The notes beneath the pieces were generated by a model that saw only the letters and a program-made list of their open reading frames with translations, was not told where the DNA came from and did no database searches. From Quillaja saponaria (lineage: Eukaryota > Streptophyta > Magnoliopsida > Fabales > Quillajaceae), in the NCBI GenBank assembly GCA_029379385.1, contig CM055613.1, forward strand, positions 18,556,001 to 18,620,000: 64,000 nt of DNA. The letters run 5' to 3'. This document shows positions 1 to 13,800 of the stretch, piece after piece. Position 1 is the stretch's first letter. Each line of letters begins with the position of its first letter. Made by a program: the position numbers and the translations under genes.

Positions 1-300
1 AAGCAGTGATGAGTAGTTGATAACACAATCTCATTCTCGTGTATCCATGGTCGGCCAAATCATATCTTGTAAGTAGTCTTGTTGTCGATCATATAGAACA
101 AGGTAGTGAATTTCAACTCATCAGTTAGAAGTTCAATACGTCTCATCCCTATGGCGCATTATGCTTTTTGATTAAAACTTTGGATTACCATGTGACTTCG
201 AGAAAATTCTTCCACTAAGATCCTAAGCTCTTTCATGGTTGTCTCTTATTTTATGTTCATAGCAGACCCTCCATCAATCAATATTTGACTACCTATTTGC

Positions 301-630
301 TCACGGATAATAGCTAGACACACAAAGTGGCTGGTTGTGGAGTTTTGATCCAAAAAGCAAGTCTTCATCAAGGAAAGCTATCATAGTCAAGTAGCAGAGT
401 GAGACCTCATCACTATCAGTAAATAATGCAAGTTCAGAAACATTTAGCTCCAGCTCTTTTAGAGTTTCCATGAGTGTTTCTTGTACTGAACTTGATACTC
501 GCAACAATTCAACTATGTTCATATGACTAAACAATTTTTGAAGTTGGTCCAAGACTTTTGGTTTTCTGATAATTCTTTCAACTTCTTTTTTTTCTTCTTC
601 ATGGACTTTAAAACAAGATACCATATGCAC
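301..630 (-). pseudogene. gag-pro linker and protease fragment of the gypsy remnant
   Basis: An open stretch of 109 codons ends in PLCVSSYYP. The protease active site DGGSAMNI follows just downstream on the minus strand (about 245-285) in an adjacent frame. Plant gypsy elements carry a similar acidic segment just before the retropepsin. The open frame stops at 301 although the protease continues, so a frameshift separates them. Confidence 0.6.
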
Positions 631-1721
631 AATCTCTACTAGTTCACCTCGAAAGAACCTTTCTGAGAAGTACTCCTGTAAGGTGATAGGAGTTCATTTT
701 TACTGCTCCTAGCATGTATATTTTGTTTAAGCCGGCATTTTTTAGATTTAGTTAAGAAATATGTTGCTTCCTATCTTTTAGACATGTCACTAAGATCCAT
801 CCATCATCTTCACTAGTAAAATGTTCAAATTTTTCATTTGATTATGACTGTGCAATAATTAGCTCATATGAAATAATCATCTGTTCCATCGTGTTAAATC
901 AGATCACCTTTGTATTCATCATTATTGTTACAGATGTTATGGGAACGTGGTTATGAGGTTGCAAAGGGAATGATCCTATAGAGATGATGGCATTGTTGGT
1001 TTCGACTATGACATCGATATTGAGATCTATCTTATGTTCATTTGCAAATTTTATGATAAAGTATTGTAGAACAAAAGACTTCCCTACTGAGTGATCAACA
1101 ATCTGATGATACTTAAAATAATTTGGGTTATTTACCTTCCCCATCACTTCTGGCCATTTACATTCAGGGAGCTCAATAAATTTGTTATTTAATAACTAGT
1201 CGAACAAACCTGACACATTCACATTAGGGAATGGGTTCTTCTTATCCTCTATTTCTTTTAAATAGGTGTGATGCATTTCCCCATAATGGTGATGAACAAC
1301 ATCATTCTGTGCATTATGTGTTTTTCCCAATATCTTAATCGGGTTAATGTTGACGACTAATGGATCTTTAGTGGAGCTTTTTGAAGGGTTGCCAGTCTTC
1401 ATGGCTTCCTTCCATTCTTTCCTTTAATCTAGGACAGACGGACTTTGACTATCATGATAAGCTATGCTCAATTCCATGTCATGAGCATGAGTTACCAACT
1501 CTTAAAAATTATAGGCTTGATTCCTTTAAAAATGTACAACAACCCTCAATTCATACCTTGAATGCACATTTCTGTGGTTGATAACTCTGATATATGTTCT
1601 TTATTATCCAAAGAAAGTGCTCGCCCCTAATTGAAATGATCAATAACAGGCTCATCCTTCCACTACTTAGTATTGGTCATCTCCATTAAGCTGAAAGAGC
1701 GACAGGTGTTGTAAAAGTGGT

Positions 1722-1931
1722 TCAATTTTCTCTTTCAAACTGTTCCCGGTTATTGATTGATTCGAGCTCTAAGTCTGTGTACCAGTCAAAAGCAGGTCCC
1801 TTAAGTGATCGAATAGACTGCTTAGCGAAAAGTTCTCCCTCATATTCTGACATTTTCACATGTTTCCACAAAATGTGCATTGGGATTTCCCTTCCCATCA
1901 ATTTGGTTAAGTTTCTGTGGTTGATAACCAT
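1722..1931 (-). pseudogene. gag capsid-core fragment of the gypsy remnant
   Basis: An open stretch of 69 codons contains SIRSLKGPAFDWYTDLELES followed by INNREQFERE. This matches the conserved retrotrans_gag segment (RSLKGxAFxWYTDLEPxSIxSWEQLE) of plant Ty3/gypsy elements. The continuing gag segment is found in another frame below 1520, so the reading frame is broken. It has no independent function. Confidence 0.8.
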
Positions 1932-2555
1932 CAGTCAGACTTAGCATCATTGGCCTGAAGTTTGTTCATCAAAGTCACTATTTGCAAATTTTTGTCTTCG
2001 ACAGTCTTTGTCAGTTTCTCGACGACTCTTTCCATGCTTGCAATCCTCTCTTCAGAAGTAGAGGCATTCACTATCATAGCAGGCATGACATCTTCCATGG
2101 AAAGCTTCCTAGAGAAATGTAAAATGAACTATTTGCTTTGGCACCTGGATAATGAACCGAGGTAGGATCCACTAAAGGAATGGAATTTTGACTCTATGGT
2201 CGAGGTGATGTCCTCATATCCAAAGCATTCATGCTGAATAAGTTTGAAAACTTTGTAGGACAGCTGTGTTTCGTGCTTGCTAGAACCTCTAAGCATATGT
2301 AAGGTAGGACTTTAATCAGAGCACTTGAATGGGCCCACTCTTTGATAATCTTGCTTCAACGATGAATGCTGCCACCTTTAAAGAATGGACATTTAATGTT
2401 ATCTGTGATAGCGGTAGCAATTTTGGAGACAACGGCCTTAAATGCAGTATTGGCAACCAAAACCTTAGGCATAGCCTTCACAGCAAGTGCTTTTGAGATT
2501 AAGGCTTTGAAGTAGTCTTGGATGTAACTTTGACTGATTTTTTCATGGGAGCCAT

Positions 2556-4329
2556 GAAATCAATTGATGTTAAGTCTTAAGATGGAGAGATAGATGAGAG
2601 GCAAACATAGTCTTACTAGGAAAATCAATAAACATGAATATTAGCCTATAAAATAAATAACAAAAAGTGTGTCCAAATAATATTGTATTACTTTGCTTAT
2701 CAGTTAGGGTTACAATTCCTATGAATATTTTTTTATAGTAAAAGAATCATAATTGTTCTAATTAACTCTCTGAACTTGGTAGTGATTTAAGGGTTTTTTT
2801 CGGCTTGATCTTGAAATCATAAGTGGTTGTTTATGTTGATTTTTGTGCACTTGTCAATGGTTCTAGAGAATTAAAAACTTAATTGATTATTGATGGTTGA
2901 AAGCTTGAGATGTTTGAGAATTTTTTGACATCCTGCAAAGCTCTAATATTTCAACCTGGGTTTGCTTAAAGAATGAGGGAACTTACTATTTTATAGAGGT
3001 TTTGAAGCAAGCTGGGTGTGCCATGTGTCGCGATTTGATTGGCTAAGTAAATAAGATTATTTACTTCAATAATTTAAATTCGAATGATGTCAATTTGTAT
3101 ACGTGAAAAAATTTTATTGGTAACAAATATATCCTTTCAAATGACATTATTTTCACGTGGCAAAACTCAATTGGCAATACATGCTACATCTCTCTTTGTA
3201 ATTTGTTGCATTTTCTATTCATACAGAAGTCATTTTTTCTTGTTTTTTTTTTTTACTACAAAAATATAAAACATATAAACAGCCTAAATAAATTAAACTA
3301 ATAGAAAAAATAAATAAATTAAATTGATAAAAAAAAATTAAAATTAAAAAAAAATTATTTATTCATCTCTAATGGTGATATCATTAACATATGTAAGCTG
3401 ATACGTTAAAAAAAAATCACCATTTTAAATAAATTAAACTAACATAGAAAAAAACCCATGTACTTCATTTTTATCTATCTATAATTTTTAAATGAAAATA
3501 AAAAATAAACATGCTGGTAAGCAGAGAACTAGAGAATGGCAAACTGGGCTTTGGCCCTTCTCTTACCAAATTAATAAAAGAGAGAGCATATAAAAAAATA
3601 AAAAAAAAAGTGAGATTTATAGGTTCCTTCACATTGCGAAGCGAGAGCAAAGAAGCAAAGTTGGATTGTGCCTACAAGAAGGCAAAGCTACTTAGAGAAG
3701 AAAGTTTTGCATCACAAAGAGCCTAGATTCAAAACTCTCCTTCATCTGCTATTAAACCACTTTTATATATAATATAGAAATATAGATAAAAGAGTAAATT
3801 GCACTCTTTAGTTTATTGTAATGACGATAACTTTTAAAATTTAAGAAACTCGATAAGGGTGGAACATTTTTTGTATGATTGGAAAATGAATCGAAACCAA
3901 ATATTTTTTTTTTTTTTTGGTTTTTTGTTTTCAATAACCTAATTTTTTGGTTCGTTTGTCAAACACTCTCAATTTTAACTAAAACCAAACCAAAATATGT
4001 ATATATTTCTTAATCTTTGTTTTAAGCATGATTTAATCATTTTAGGGTATGTTGAGGATTATTTTGTGCGTATATTTAATAATTTCTATTAAATATTTTT
4101 TTATATCAAAAAATATTATGTGGCCTAAAAACTTTAACATGTACAATTTTTTTTAAAGGTTGATGGGTCAATATTTTTGGCCTTTAAATTTAACCCAATA
4201 AAAAATCGAACCTAACCAAAACCAAATTTCGGTTTGGTTGCAACAATATTGAGATAATTGAAATAACCAAAATCTAAATCAATCTTTGATTTTATAAACT
4301 CTTCAAAATCGAACCAAACCGAACCTATA
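2556..4329. other. Intergenic, AT-rich, no gene recognised
   Basis: The part next to the gypsy remnant (2556 to about 2700) is probably its untranslated leader. The rest is AT-rich with poly-A and poly-T runs. One 71-codon open frame (3511-3726, +) is lysine-rich and resembles no family known to me. No splice-supported exon structure was seen. Confidence 0.5.
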
Positions 4330-6531
4330 TGTCATAACCCTGTACATAACGATAAATTTTATGGAATAAAAAGAAAAACCCTAGTACTTTTGGTTATGAA
4401 AAAAAATAAAAAATATCCATTTTTCCTTTTTTTTTTTTTTTTTCTTTTCCTATTTCTTTTCCTCATTTTTCCTTCCTTTCCAACAACTTTCCTCCCTTAT
4501 TCTCGACTATTCCAGCTTTTTTCTTCAAGAGCTAAAGCTTCAATTTTTTTTCTTTGCCAGTTCGTGCTTTGCTACCTCCCAAACCGTCCCAGCCTGCATT
4601 GGACAGCCTAGAACCAGGCTACCGGAGCCACAACAGCCCCTCAACCACCGTGGCATCAGAAGCTCGGACACTAGTAGCCACCGTCTCCAACTGCTCTATT
4701 GATTTCGTTTTGGGTAGCTTCCAACTACCTCTGTTTCCTTTGATTCTCTTATTTTCTTTGAGTTGGTTGCTTTTCCTTTTTATTTGAGGATTAGATTTGA
4801 GGGATAAGTTGGTTTGGAGGGAAATAATATGAACAAAGTGGTGAAAAATGGTATGTAAAGTGTTGAAGGGGGATGAAGGATCTTAGAATTTTGTTGGGTT
4901 GTTGTGGATCTCTATGAATCAAGTTTTTGTATTTCCCTTATATGACTTATCCAACTTCAATTTAGTATTTGAATTGTGGTTAAAGTTGGGTTTCATTAGT
5001 TAATGCTAGTTTTTCTCTTGGGTTGCATACATAAGATATATATATATATATATATATGAATTGGAACAAATTATGCCCCTCAATGTGTTTGATAAAATGA
5101 CTAAAAGAAGTTATTTGTAATTTAATGTTTGGAATTTAATGTAGTCAAGTCTTTGTGGTTAGGGGATATCAATCGATGAAATTTAGAAACTAAACGATAC
5201 TTGGAAAAATGTAATTTTAGCTCCAAAACATAGTGTTTAGCTTGGCACTATTTTTGAACTTTAGGAGAAGCCACGAGCAACAACTGTAAAATTGTGAGTG
5301 AAAGATACTACATTTTGATTACTAGTTGTGTTTTGTAATGTTTGTATATGTGTATATAATTGTTAGGTGAAGATGTGTTTAGTACTTTGAATTGATTATA
5401 ATTTTTAAATTATGTGATGAAATTCTAAATCTTTGTAAATTTGCTATTAAGTGTGTTGTGTGATAGTTTGAATGATTTGTATCTGATTGGTATGAACAAA
5501 GAGTCCCTTTAAAATATGATTTAAAATCTAGGTACACCTAGGATAAATTTGATTTGGTTACTTGATTATACGGATAAAAATATTCGAGTAACTTAGCCTT
5601 AAAGAGGTTATTGTGGGAGATTATGTGCTCTAGTATGCGGGAGCTAAAAGGCCTTGAGGATATATATATATATCTATATGGTGTGCGGAAGCTTAGTTAC
5701 TACGATTATTGGCCCTTGGATGCTTTGCTTGATTTGCTTGTTATATGATTACGTGAAAGTTAGATAGTTTTAGGGTAGTGCTATGTGCACTACCCCAAAT
5801 TTACATGTAAACTACAAGTAAGGGAGATGATGTTTATTTTTTTTGTCTTTTAGTTCTCTTGTAGTGCACCTAACATTTTTTTGTAGTCCACATATCAATA
5901 CCCTAGTTTTATATCATATCTATATATTTGGAATGTAATTGTAGAGTGAGAGTTATGTTGATATGATATTATTAAGAAATGATTTAAAATCTTATAACGT
6001 TTGATTCTAGTACCCATTGAGTACTTCTTCACTCACTGAGTCTATATGACTCACTCTTATTTCTTCTATGTTTTTAGCTTCAGGTTCTTCTTAGACTTCA
6101 CCAACAGGATCTTAACTTGCCAGTAGTTCTTGTGGCAAGGTATTCTTGAGAAGATGCATGCTTGAAGCCCAAGGAATGAAACACTGCAGTCACATTAGGG
6201 CTTAATGTTATGTATTTTTTGTTTTTGTTTTTGTTAGTCACTGCGTCTTGTTTTTCTTTTGGTGGAGCTGAGCTCCTCGTGTATATGTTGTAAATTGTGG
6301 TGAAATTTGGATTATATTATTCAGGGATGTTCCACTCTATGAGAAAACTTTGCTGAAATTTTTGTGAAACTATTATTTTAGTGTTACATATACTTTAACT
6401 TTTACAAAGGTTATTTGAAATTTTTATTTTTAGTTAGTGGTTGTATGTTTTCTTTTTTATTAGTAGTCAGGGTTACGAGGGTTTTAGTATCTATTTTTCC
6501 GGCCGATCATACCTCCCTGTGGGATGTGACA
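4330..6531 (+). mobile_element. Probable solo LTR of a gypsy-type element
   Basis: The segment starts TGTCATAACCCTG and ends GGGATGTGACA, the TG...CA format of plant gypsy LTRs. It resembles in style the LTR at 45924 (start TGTGATAACCC, end GGGTCATGACA). Inside are a long pyrimidine tract (4420-4550), a GC-richer leader-like part (4560-4720) and a T-rich 3' part. No primer-binding site follows and no 5-bp target duplication is visible (ctata against ttatc). The termini and solo status are inferred from composition and end motifs only. Confidence 0.45.
5036..5056. repeat. AT dinucleotide microsatellite
   Basis: A run of alternating TA of about 20 bases inside the probable solo LTR. A shorter similar run lies near 5660-5680. 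Confidence 0.8.
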
Positions 6532-9500
6532 TTATCCCTAGAAATCGACATCCCCTTGGATAGATAAAAAGTTAATGATATTATAAGATAATTTAAAAAA
6601 ACCACCAAAAAGTCTATTTTTTTTTTTCCATAAAAGTACCAATAAATCTTATTTTATTTTTTTCTTTTCAAATGAGTCCTAAATACTTATTTTACTTTTT
6701 ATGTTTAATCCTCTTCTTTTCTAGTTTTTTTTTTTTTTTTTTCTCAATATTAATTTATTATATTGATCACATATTTTTTATTTTTAATAAAATAGAAAAA
6801 TAAAATATTTTGCACATGTATAAGTTGAACTGATTTTTCTTTATTTTTTTATTATATGAACAAGAAAAATTTAAATCTATATGAACTTAATAGATAAGCT
6901 GACACACAGAAAAAATTAGACAACTTATTTATATAAATCTACCTATTAAAGTAAACTTTGAAGAAAAATATGGAAGGACAAGTTGGAAATATTTTATTAA
7001 ATTTTATATTCTTTCATTTATGATTATATATCTTTAAATTTATTAGTTTTCAAAATTTATATTATCAGCTTTTTAATTCTACTTAATTAAAATAAATTTA
7101 AAAATAATAAATATAATGGATCAAAGTGGTAGAAAAATGTTTCATTTTATAAGACTTATTTGGAATAGTAATTTTAAAAGTATGATTTACTTTTTTTATA
7201 AAATAATAAGTAGACTTATTCGATTTTATTGATACTCAAAAATTCTATTTTTCTCTTCACATAATTACTAAAAACAAGGTCAATTTTACTTATAAATGTG
7301 TGAAATTATCCTATTTTAATATAAAAAATTAAGACTAACATAATATATTACTATTAAAAAAATAAACTAACCATTTAAGGAAAATTTAACTTTCTTTATT
7401 TATTATTCAAACTATGAGTAAATTTATATAAATTAATTGATTATTTTTTTTCAAGTTCTTGAAGTCATCTTTTAAATTCATAAGAATTTATATTTTTTTG
7501 CCATTCATATCATAAAAGTTAAAGAAAAATCAAACTTATTTTATTACTTAACATTTGTTTTACTAGTACATATGTCAATATATTTTTCTTTTCAATTTTA
7601 TTTAAAAAAATATGTTAAAATTAAAAAGATAATTAACATAATGTATTAATATTTAGATCTCACTTGAAAATAAAAGAAAAATTAAAAATAGTTAATTATA
7701 CTTTTAAGATATAAAAAAAAAGTGAGACATTTAATATTTTTCTAAAATTATCTTGATAACACAGCCAATTTTCAACCGTCATAAGGAGGGGAATGTTAAT
7801 TTTGGACCTTAATGCCTTTTGAGTAAATCTCAAGGAAAGTGATTATAATTTACCTAAACAAAAGCAAATGAAATGAAATAGAAAGGCCAAGTTGGCAATT
7901 TTTTAATCATTGATTTGAAATAAATTGAAATGAAAGGTTGAGATTGAAGAATAAAATCTGGTGCTCTTCTTGATCATCAGAGGAAAATTAAGCAGATTAC
8001 CAAGAGATACTTAGGATGGTCTATTTGGAATGGAGAGTTGGATTAGACGAGAAGCGTGTAACTGATGTGGATACCTCTTTATTGCTAAAAATAAAATGCT
8101 AATTTTATTTTAATTATAATATAAAAATATAAAAATAAATTTACGATGACACTTGATATGATTTTGACCTGATAAAGATATATTAATTGAGGTATGCCAA
8201 AAAAAAAATTTAATAATTTAGTATAAAATGGTACAACTGACTTCTCATCTTAAATCTAAAATTGATAACGGATGCCTAGTAAGAATTGAAGAGATACCTT
8301 TAGTAGATTTAGTAGGAAATTGCAAGATTTTATTGTATGCTGGCTCAAGAATGACAAATTAGAGGGAACAGTTTGAACACCTCATTTTTTTTTTTTTTAA
8401 TTATAAAAACAATGTACTCAAAACATATATGCAATTGTAAAACAATAAGCACAAAAATAAATGATTAGCAGATTAACAAATATGTGGGATAATTGCTAAT
8501 AGTAAAGAGTAGATGGATAGAGAGATCTGACACAATGTTTCTTTTATAGTGGTTTACCAAAATTCTTGGCTACATCCACTTCTCAAGCACCTCTTGAGAA
8601 TTTTCATTGAATTACAGGGATCAATAACCTGCCTAAATTGCAAGACTCAGCCAGATCTTCACAACTAAATTTCAGGGCTCAATAACCTAACTGAATTAAT
8701 GGACTCAACCATAACTAACAAGTTCCTTAGAACTTGACAAAAGCATAACTTTTTTTATCAAACTTAACTATAAGCTTTAAGTTCTCACTTGTGAGAAACA
8801 AAATGGGTGTGAGTACAATTTCGTTCAATCACTCATATACAAAAGTGTTCTTAGAGATTAAAAGTTGAGGACTTTGTTGAGTGAGTTAACAAAGAGGAAG
8901 AGATATGAAAATTGTAGCCATTCTCTATTACAAGAGATTTGAAAGCCTTTGAGTTTGAGAGATTGATCTTCTGAGAACTTCCAAAAATGATGATTGTAAA
9001 TATTGTTCTCTCTCTCTTTCTCCTGAAATTTTTAAATGTTTGGGCCTGAACTGAATATAATGTCAGATAAAGTAGAGAAACAATGGGCCTATGTATCACT
9101 TATTATGCTAAAAGTGTCATTTTAGCATAAAACTGGGAATCTAGTGCTCTGAGGTACATTGTATGAACAAAGTACTATCGCAACCTTTGACCTAAGCAGA
9201 CATGATTTGACATTTTTGAAGTTAGGTGCAAAAGGAACGAGTTTGTAATTTGCTCAACTGAGAAAGAAAATGAACAATTAATGTTTCTAAATGATGTCAA
9301 GTTGTTGTCATTCAATTGATAACTTCAGCTGACTGAATTATAAATGAAAGATGTCATTTTGATTCAATTGCATATCAACTCGGATGATAAAAATTGGATT
9401 TCTTTAGCTGTCTTGTAGAGAAATCTTCAATTGATTCTACAACTAACTCTTTGATGAATTGCGACTTTAGCTATCTTGTAAAGAAATCTTCAATTGATTC

Positions 9501-10840
9501 TACAACTAACTCTTTGATGAATTGCGACTTTAGCTATCTTGTAAAGAAATCTTCAATTGATTCTACAACTAACTCTTTGATGAAATTCTTCAACTGATTG
9601 AAATGATAATCTTCAATTGAATGTTTCAGCTAACTTCTTCAAGCACTTTTCTTCATTTGACTGAGATAAAATTTTTTGTTGATTCTTTAAGCTGATAGGC
9701 TTTAGTTAACTTGTGCATTTTGAAATTGATTCATCCATCGTGTTGGTTCAGCTGAGAGATTGATGTCTTTAGTTAATTTCCTCAGTTGACTTGGTTATGG
9801 ATGAATCGTTGTCATATCATGCATGTATAATTGCCTAATTTGATCGCTGGTTGATTTTCACCGAGTTTGGCCGCTTCAACTAATGTATTCACAATAAGAT
9901 AAGTTGACAGTGTACATGCAGTAGAAAAAAAATGTTTTAGTTAATTCTCATTGCATATAATTTTTTTTCTTTTTTTTTTATGTTTTTAGATTTTGTGTTT
10001 TTCCTAACGAATTTTGTTTAGTTTAAAAAAATTATTTTTAAAAAGTGCTATATGTCATGTACATATCAAATTTGGACCCAGTATTAGATAAAGACCAAAT
10101 TATGAATTACCACATTTTAACAATTAATAAAATTAAACTTTCTAATAATAAAATTGGTAAGATTCTTATCTTTAAAGATCAAAATAATAATTCTAGAGTT
10201 CTTACAATGTACTGAAAAAATATATATAGTGAAAGCAATTTCATTTCTAATTGAAAATGATCCAACTTTGGCTAAATAACATGTGAATTTACAATATTAT
10301 TTGTTAATTAATTTCTTTTTCTTGTATATCAAAAATAAATTAAATTGAAAATATCGACTAAAGATCTCCTACTCGGAGTTTGGTGCTACTAGACTAACAA
10401 ACCACCTGCTACAGTAATTTATTCAAAACAACAATGATGTTATTTTTTTGAAAGAAAAAAAAAAAAAATTTATTAACGTAGGACAGAACACAAGGTGGGG
10501 GAAATGAGCTCGCCCTACAAAGAAAACGGCGTCAAAAGCTCAAAGCTTATTATTTCCAAAAGTACTAACTATAAATGACATCAAAATAAAATGAGTCAAA
10601 AAAAAAATATACAACCGAAGTCAATGTCCAGCTCAAGGAATTACAATTTCTTCAGCAACCATAATTATTAGTCAAAAATTATTTTCAGTTGACGTCTATA
10701 ATTCATATGTAGCAGCAGTGATGCCTTAATCCTTCCAGCTGCAACATAAACCATGACATGAGGCTCTTTCCTGATATCTGTACTAGACAATTCTTATGAT
10801 TGTTTCAGTCTTTCCTTTCATAACACCAGCAAATGCATTA
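6532..10840. other. Intergenic, AT-rich; mostly nothing recognisable
   Basis: 6532-8340 is AT-rich with no coding signal. 8380-9930 has a more balanced composition and, with phrases such as the cluster around 8560-8620, looks like old retroelement leader or LTR sequence, but no ends or domains could be placed. A 63-bp tandem repeat lies inside it. 10440-10640 holds a poly-A tract and leads into the 3' flank of the SLC35F gene; its 3' UTR probably occupies about 10650-10840. Confidence 0.5.
9404..9592. repeat. 63-bp tandem repeat, three copies
   Basis: The phrase AAATCTTCAATTGATTCTAC recurs starting at 9421, 9484 and 9547, an exact period of 63 bases with nearly identical copies. Because 63 is divisible by three, a plus-strand frame stays open across it as a 21-residue repeat. 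I read this as a minisatellite, not a gene. Confidence 0.9.
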
Positions 10841-13800
10841 TTAACACTTGCTACCCTCTCCAGTTTTTGAGCTGCCAGTAACAGTTTCCGGGTTGCAGTT
10901 TCCTAAACTGGTTTCCTCATCAAAACGTTTGCTTCGCTCAGCATCTTCATCAGCAACATCAGCACTGTTCTGAACTACATCTTTTTCACCCCTGTTGTAT
11001 AATCATACCACATAAGCAGACATGTAAAGAGGCATAGGGGAAATTGCTTATATGGTTCAATTCCTTAACAAAGGCAGATACCGAACAAGTTACACTATTG
11101 CTTAATGTGAGTGAGGGAGGAAAAGGCAGAGTAGAGGTGCTTCTCCTGTAGTTGGGACAAGTATTTATGGAGGGAGGAAAATGGAGATCGGTAATTCAAT
11201 AATCTCTTCTCAATAAACTACTCGGCTTTTTTTTTTCTGTTTTTTTTTTTTTTTTTCTCATTTCTCTGAATTGGGGACTTTTGGAGGGTGACTGGGGGAA
11301 GAAACATTTTTCTTACTTTTGAATGAATTAACAATTTTAACCTCACTTTGGCAAGATATACTATTGGGTAGAGTTTCCTTTTCCCAAATACTACTCAAAA
11401 GAACAAGAGAAGGGACATATACATCCATTTATTATTCCCTCCTCTTCCTTGAATCCAAATAAGGGAGATGATAAGGCAATAACTACCCCTTATCGCCTTT
11501 GTTCTCTCTCATTTTCTACCCTCCCAAATCATTTCCTCTCATTTCCCTTCAAACATCTGAACATAGATAACAATTGGATCTTTCTTATGTGTTTATTTTT
11601 GTCCGAAAGACTACATGCAAGTTACCTGGCTCCTATCCTGTGACACTATTCCAAGTCAAAGGATAATCTCGTCCTAGATTTTTCTGCTATTACTTTAAGA
11701 GACTGCTAGCAAACCTACTTGGCTACTATATTGTTTCGTTGCTCTTAGGGTTAGAGTCAAGACCGTGTTTGAACCAAAAAGAGAAAATTATTTGTATTCG
11801 ATTCACTAAATATTTGATTAAAATTTCATAGGATTCATACATTAACCAAATACAGATCGTTTATAGCATCCATTTTTATTAAATGAAATGCCAATTATGG
11901 AGTATCTTATAACTTGAATGTGAATTAGTTCAAGACCTAGTTAGAGTAATACTAACACCCTTGAGCCCCAACTTCTAATGTAATAGCAGTAGGTTTCTTC
12001 AAGTATTACACTGTTGAGATGAAACAAATGTGTACTGCCAACAAGAGTGATATATACCTATAAAGGTCTAGCTAAGGAGTTCAAATCACGAGACTTGTGG
12101 ACTGGGGATTAATTTTAGTGTTTGGTTAAAAATAGAAATTAAAAGGACATTGACAAGGCTCATAGTGCCGAGCAATGCTTTAGAGCTCAAATGTGTTATC
12201 CATTATAAATGGCATCCAGTGCCTACGGTAACTAACATGTCAACTAGCTACAGAAATGAACTCCAATATCAATGTCAGAAAATTCTAAAAGCCCTACCAA
12301 GAAAGTGATAAACTTTACCATTTAAATATAAAGAGCAAAATAACATACCAAGAGTAGATAATCAGGCCAATAACAACAGCACCAAAGGCCGTGAAGTACA
12401 TCCAATCAACCTGAAAAGCATAATTTGCCTCAGACATTTGGATATTCCAACACCATGAGTCACATTTAAGTGGTATTCTCGGAGAAAAAATTATGATACT
12501 GATGTAAGTCACTATACCTTCTCATGGTAAGCAAATATGCGAATTAAGACCGCCCACATGTCTGAGGTCAGCAAAGATAAATTTAACATTGTGGACCCAT
12601 TGACCTGTAATGAAAGAACAAACATCATCAGAAAATGCTCTGGGTGAACTACAAAATCTTGGATATTAGTCATTTTCCTTTCTGTTTGGTGATCTTTAAA
12701 CCCAATAGTGGCCTATAACCCCAGCCTGAACCCTTTAACACCGAAATCATGAGAGAAAGATATCACTTCTATCATCAAGGGAAGATCAATAGAGGATTCC
12801 AGGAATAACCAGTAGCAGAAGTGCAAGCACTCATTCGGTATAAGAAAGTTTTCTTATTGATAATATAACTACTAAATGATTCAAACTTTAGTGAACAAGT
12901 CAGAGTTCTTATACATTTTCTAAGAAAGCTTTCAATAGATTCAAAGCTGATTGATCTATATCAAATAACATCCTTCCGTGTTTTCAAACCATGTTACTTC
13001 CATCGGTGTGCCCCTCTTATACAGTGTTAGACGAACAAGCATTACTTTGTAAATATACAAAGTTTGTATAGATTGAATCCTTACCTTGAGGAGGACAGGC
13101 ACTAATGAATAAAACAGAAACATCGCCACAGAGAATCCAACAAAAGGAAGTGCCTGAAACCAATGTCAAAGTAAACCCTTAAACTTGGATTTTTATCTTC
13201 AGTGATGTTGAAACTCACGTATACATAATAGACAGAACATTGAACAATTTATTAACATCATCACACCAGTGCAGCTTGTGCTGGCAAATTAGATCTGTAG
13301 CCTGTATGTCCATAATTCAATTATTTTATTTTTAGGAGGAATTCTCAATTTGAAACGTTGATTCTGATTGCAACATTCAACACTTAAGAATACCCACAGG
13401 TGGATAACCAAGAAAAAGGAATATCTTAGTTTGCCTTTTTTTTTTTTGTCCTTCTTAATTAATTAATTTTGGTCAATTAGTGACTCTCCATAAAATCCTT
13501 TCTGCCGAGGCTCCAGCACATAAAGCTAAATATCCAGGTTTTATGTCCCAACTTCCTAGTTTATTATTTTCCAAAACATTATATGCAATATAAATTATTT
13601 AAGAGATACAAACAAACAGAAAACACTGAAATTTCCTAAACGATCATTTTGATGGCGAGCAAGCAGCAGCTTGTGACTCTGCACTTTCTAATAGTAAGTT
13701 TCAAAAGCACAGTCTTCAAATAGTACTTTGAAAAGTGAACTATTTTAAACAGCTGCAGTTTGGAAAAGTAAGTTTCAAAAACACAGTCTTCAAATAGTAC

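Larger units (their letters stand above)
1..2555 (-). mobile_element. Ty3/gypsy retrotransposon remnant (gag to protease)
   Basis: Reading the minus strand from about 2555 downward gives pieces of a plant Ty3/gypsy polyprotein in the right order. A candidate gag start (MAPMKKSVKVTSK) lies at 2555. The gag core IRSLKGPAFDWYTDLELES is near 1750-1860 and ELVTHAHDMELSIAYHDS near 1440-1510. A retropepsin active site ILIDGGSAMNI is near 250-285, followed by MKELRILVEEF and FGRPWIHEN near 1-235. Family knowledge: this is the usual gag-protease order, with the DGGSA-type aspartate. In-frame stops (for example after NIK and NQKA) and several frame changes break it, so it is a dead copy. RT and integrase, if present, lie beyond the left edge. 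No LTR or primer-binding site was recognised to the right. Confidence 0.85.

Noticed and set aside
3511..3726. 71-codon lysine-rich open frame
   Set aside because: No recognisable family, no exon context; purine-rich DNA gives such frames by chance.
4390..4787. Two overlapping plus-strand open frames (73 and 77 codons), one nearly all F/L
   Set aside because: They arise from a pyrimidine tract and leader inside a probable LTR. No domain, no splice support.
10440..10640. Poly-A stretch followed by a GC-richer block, considered as a SINE or LINE tail
   Set aside because: No internal RNA polymerase III boxes, no target duplication and no coding match could be identified.
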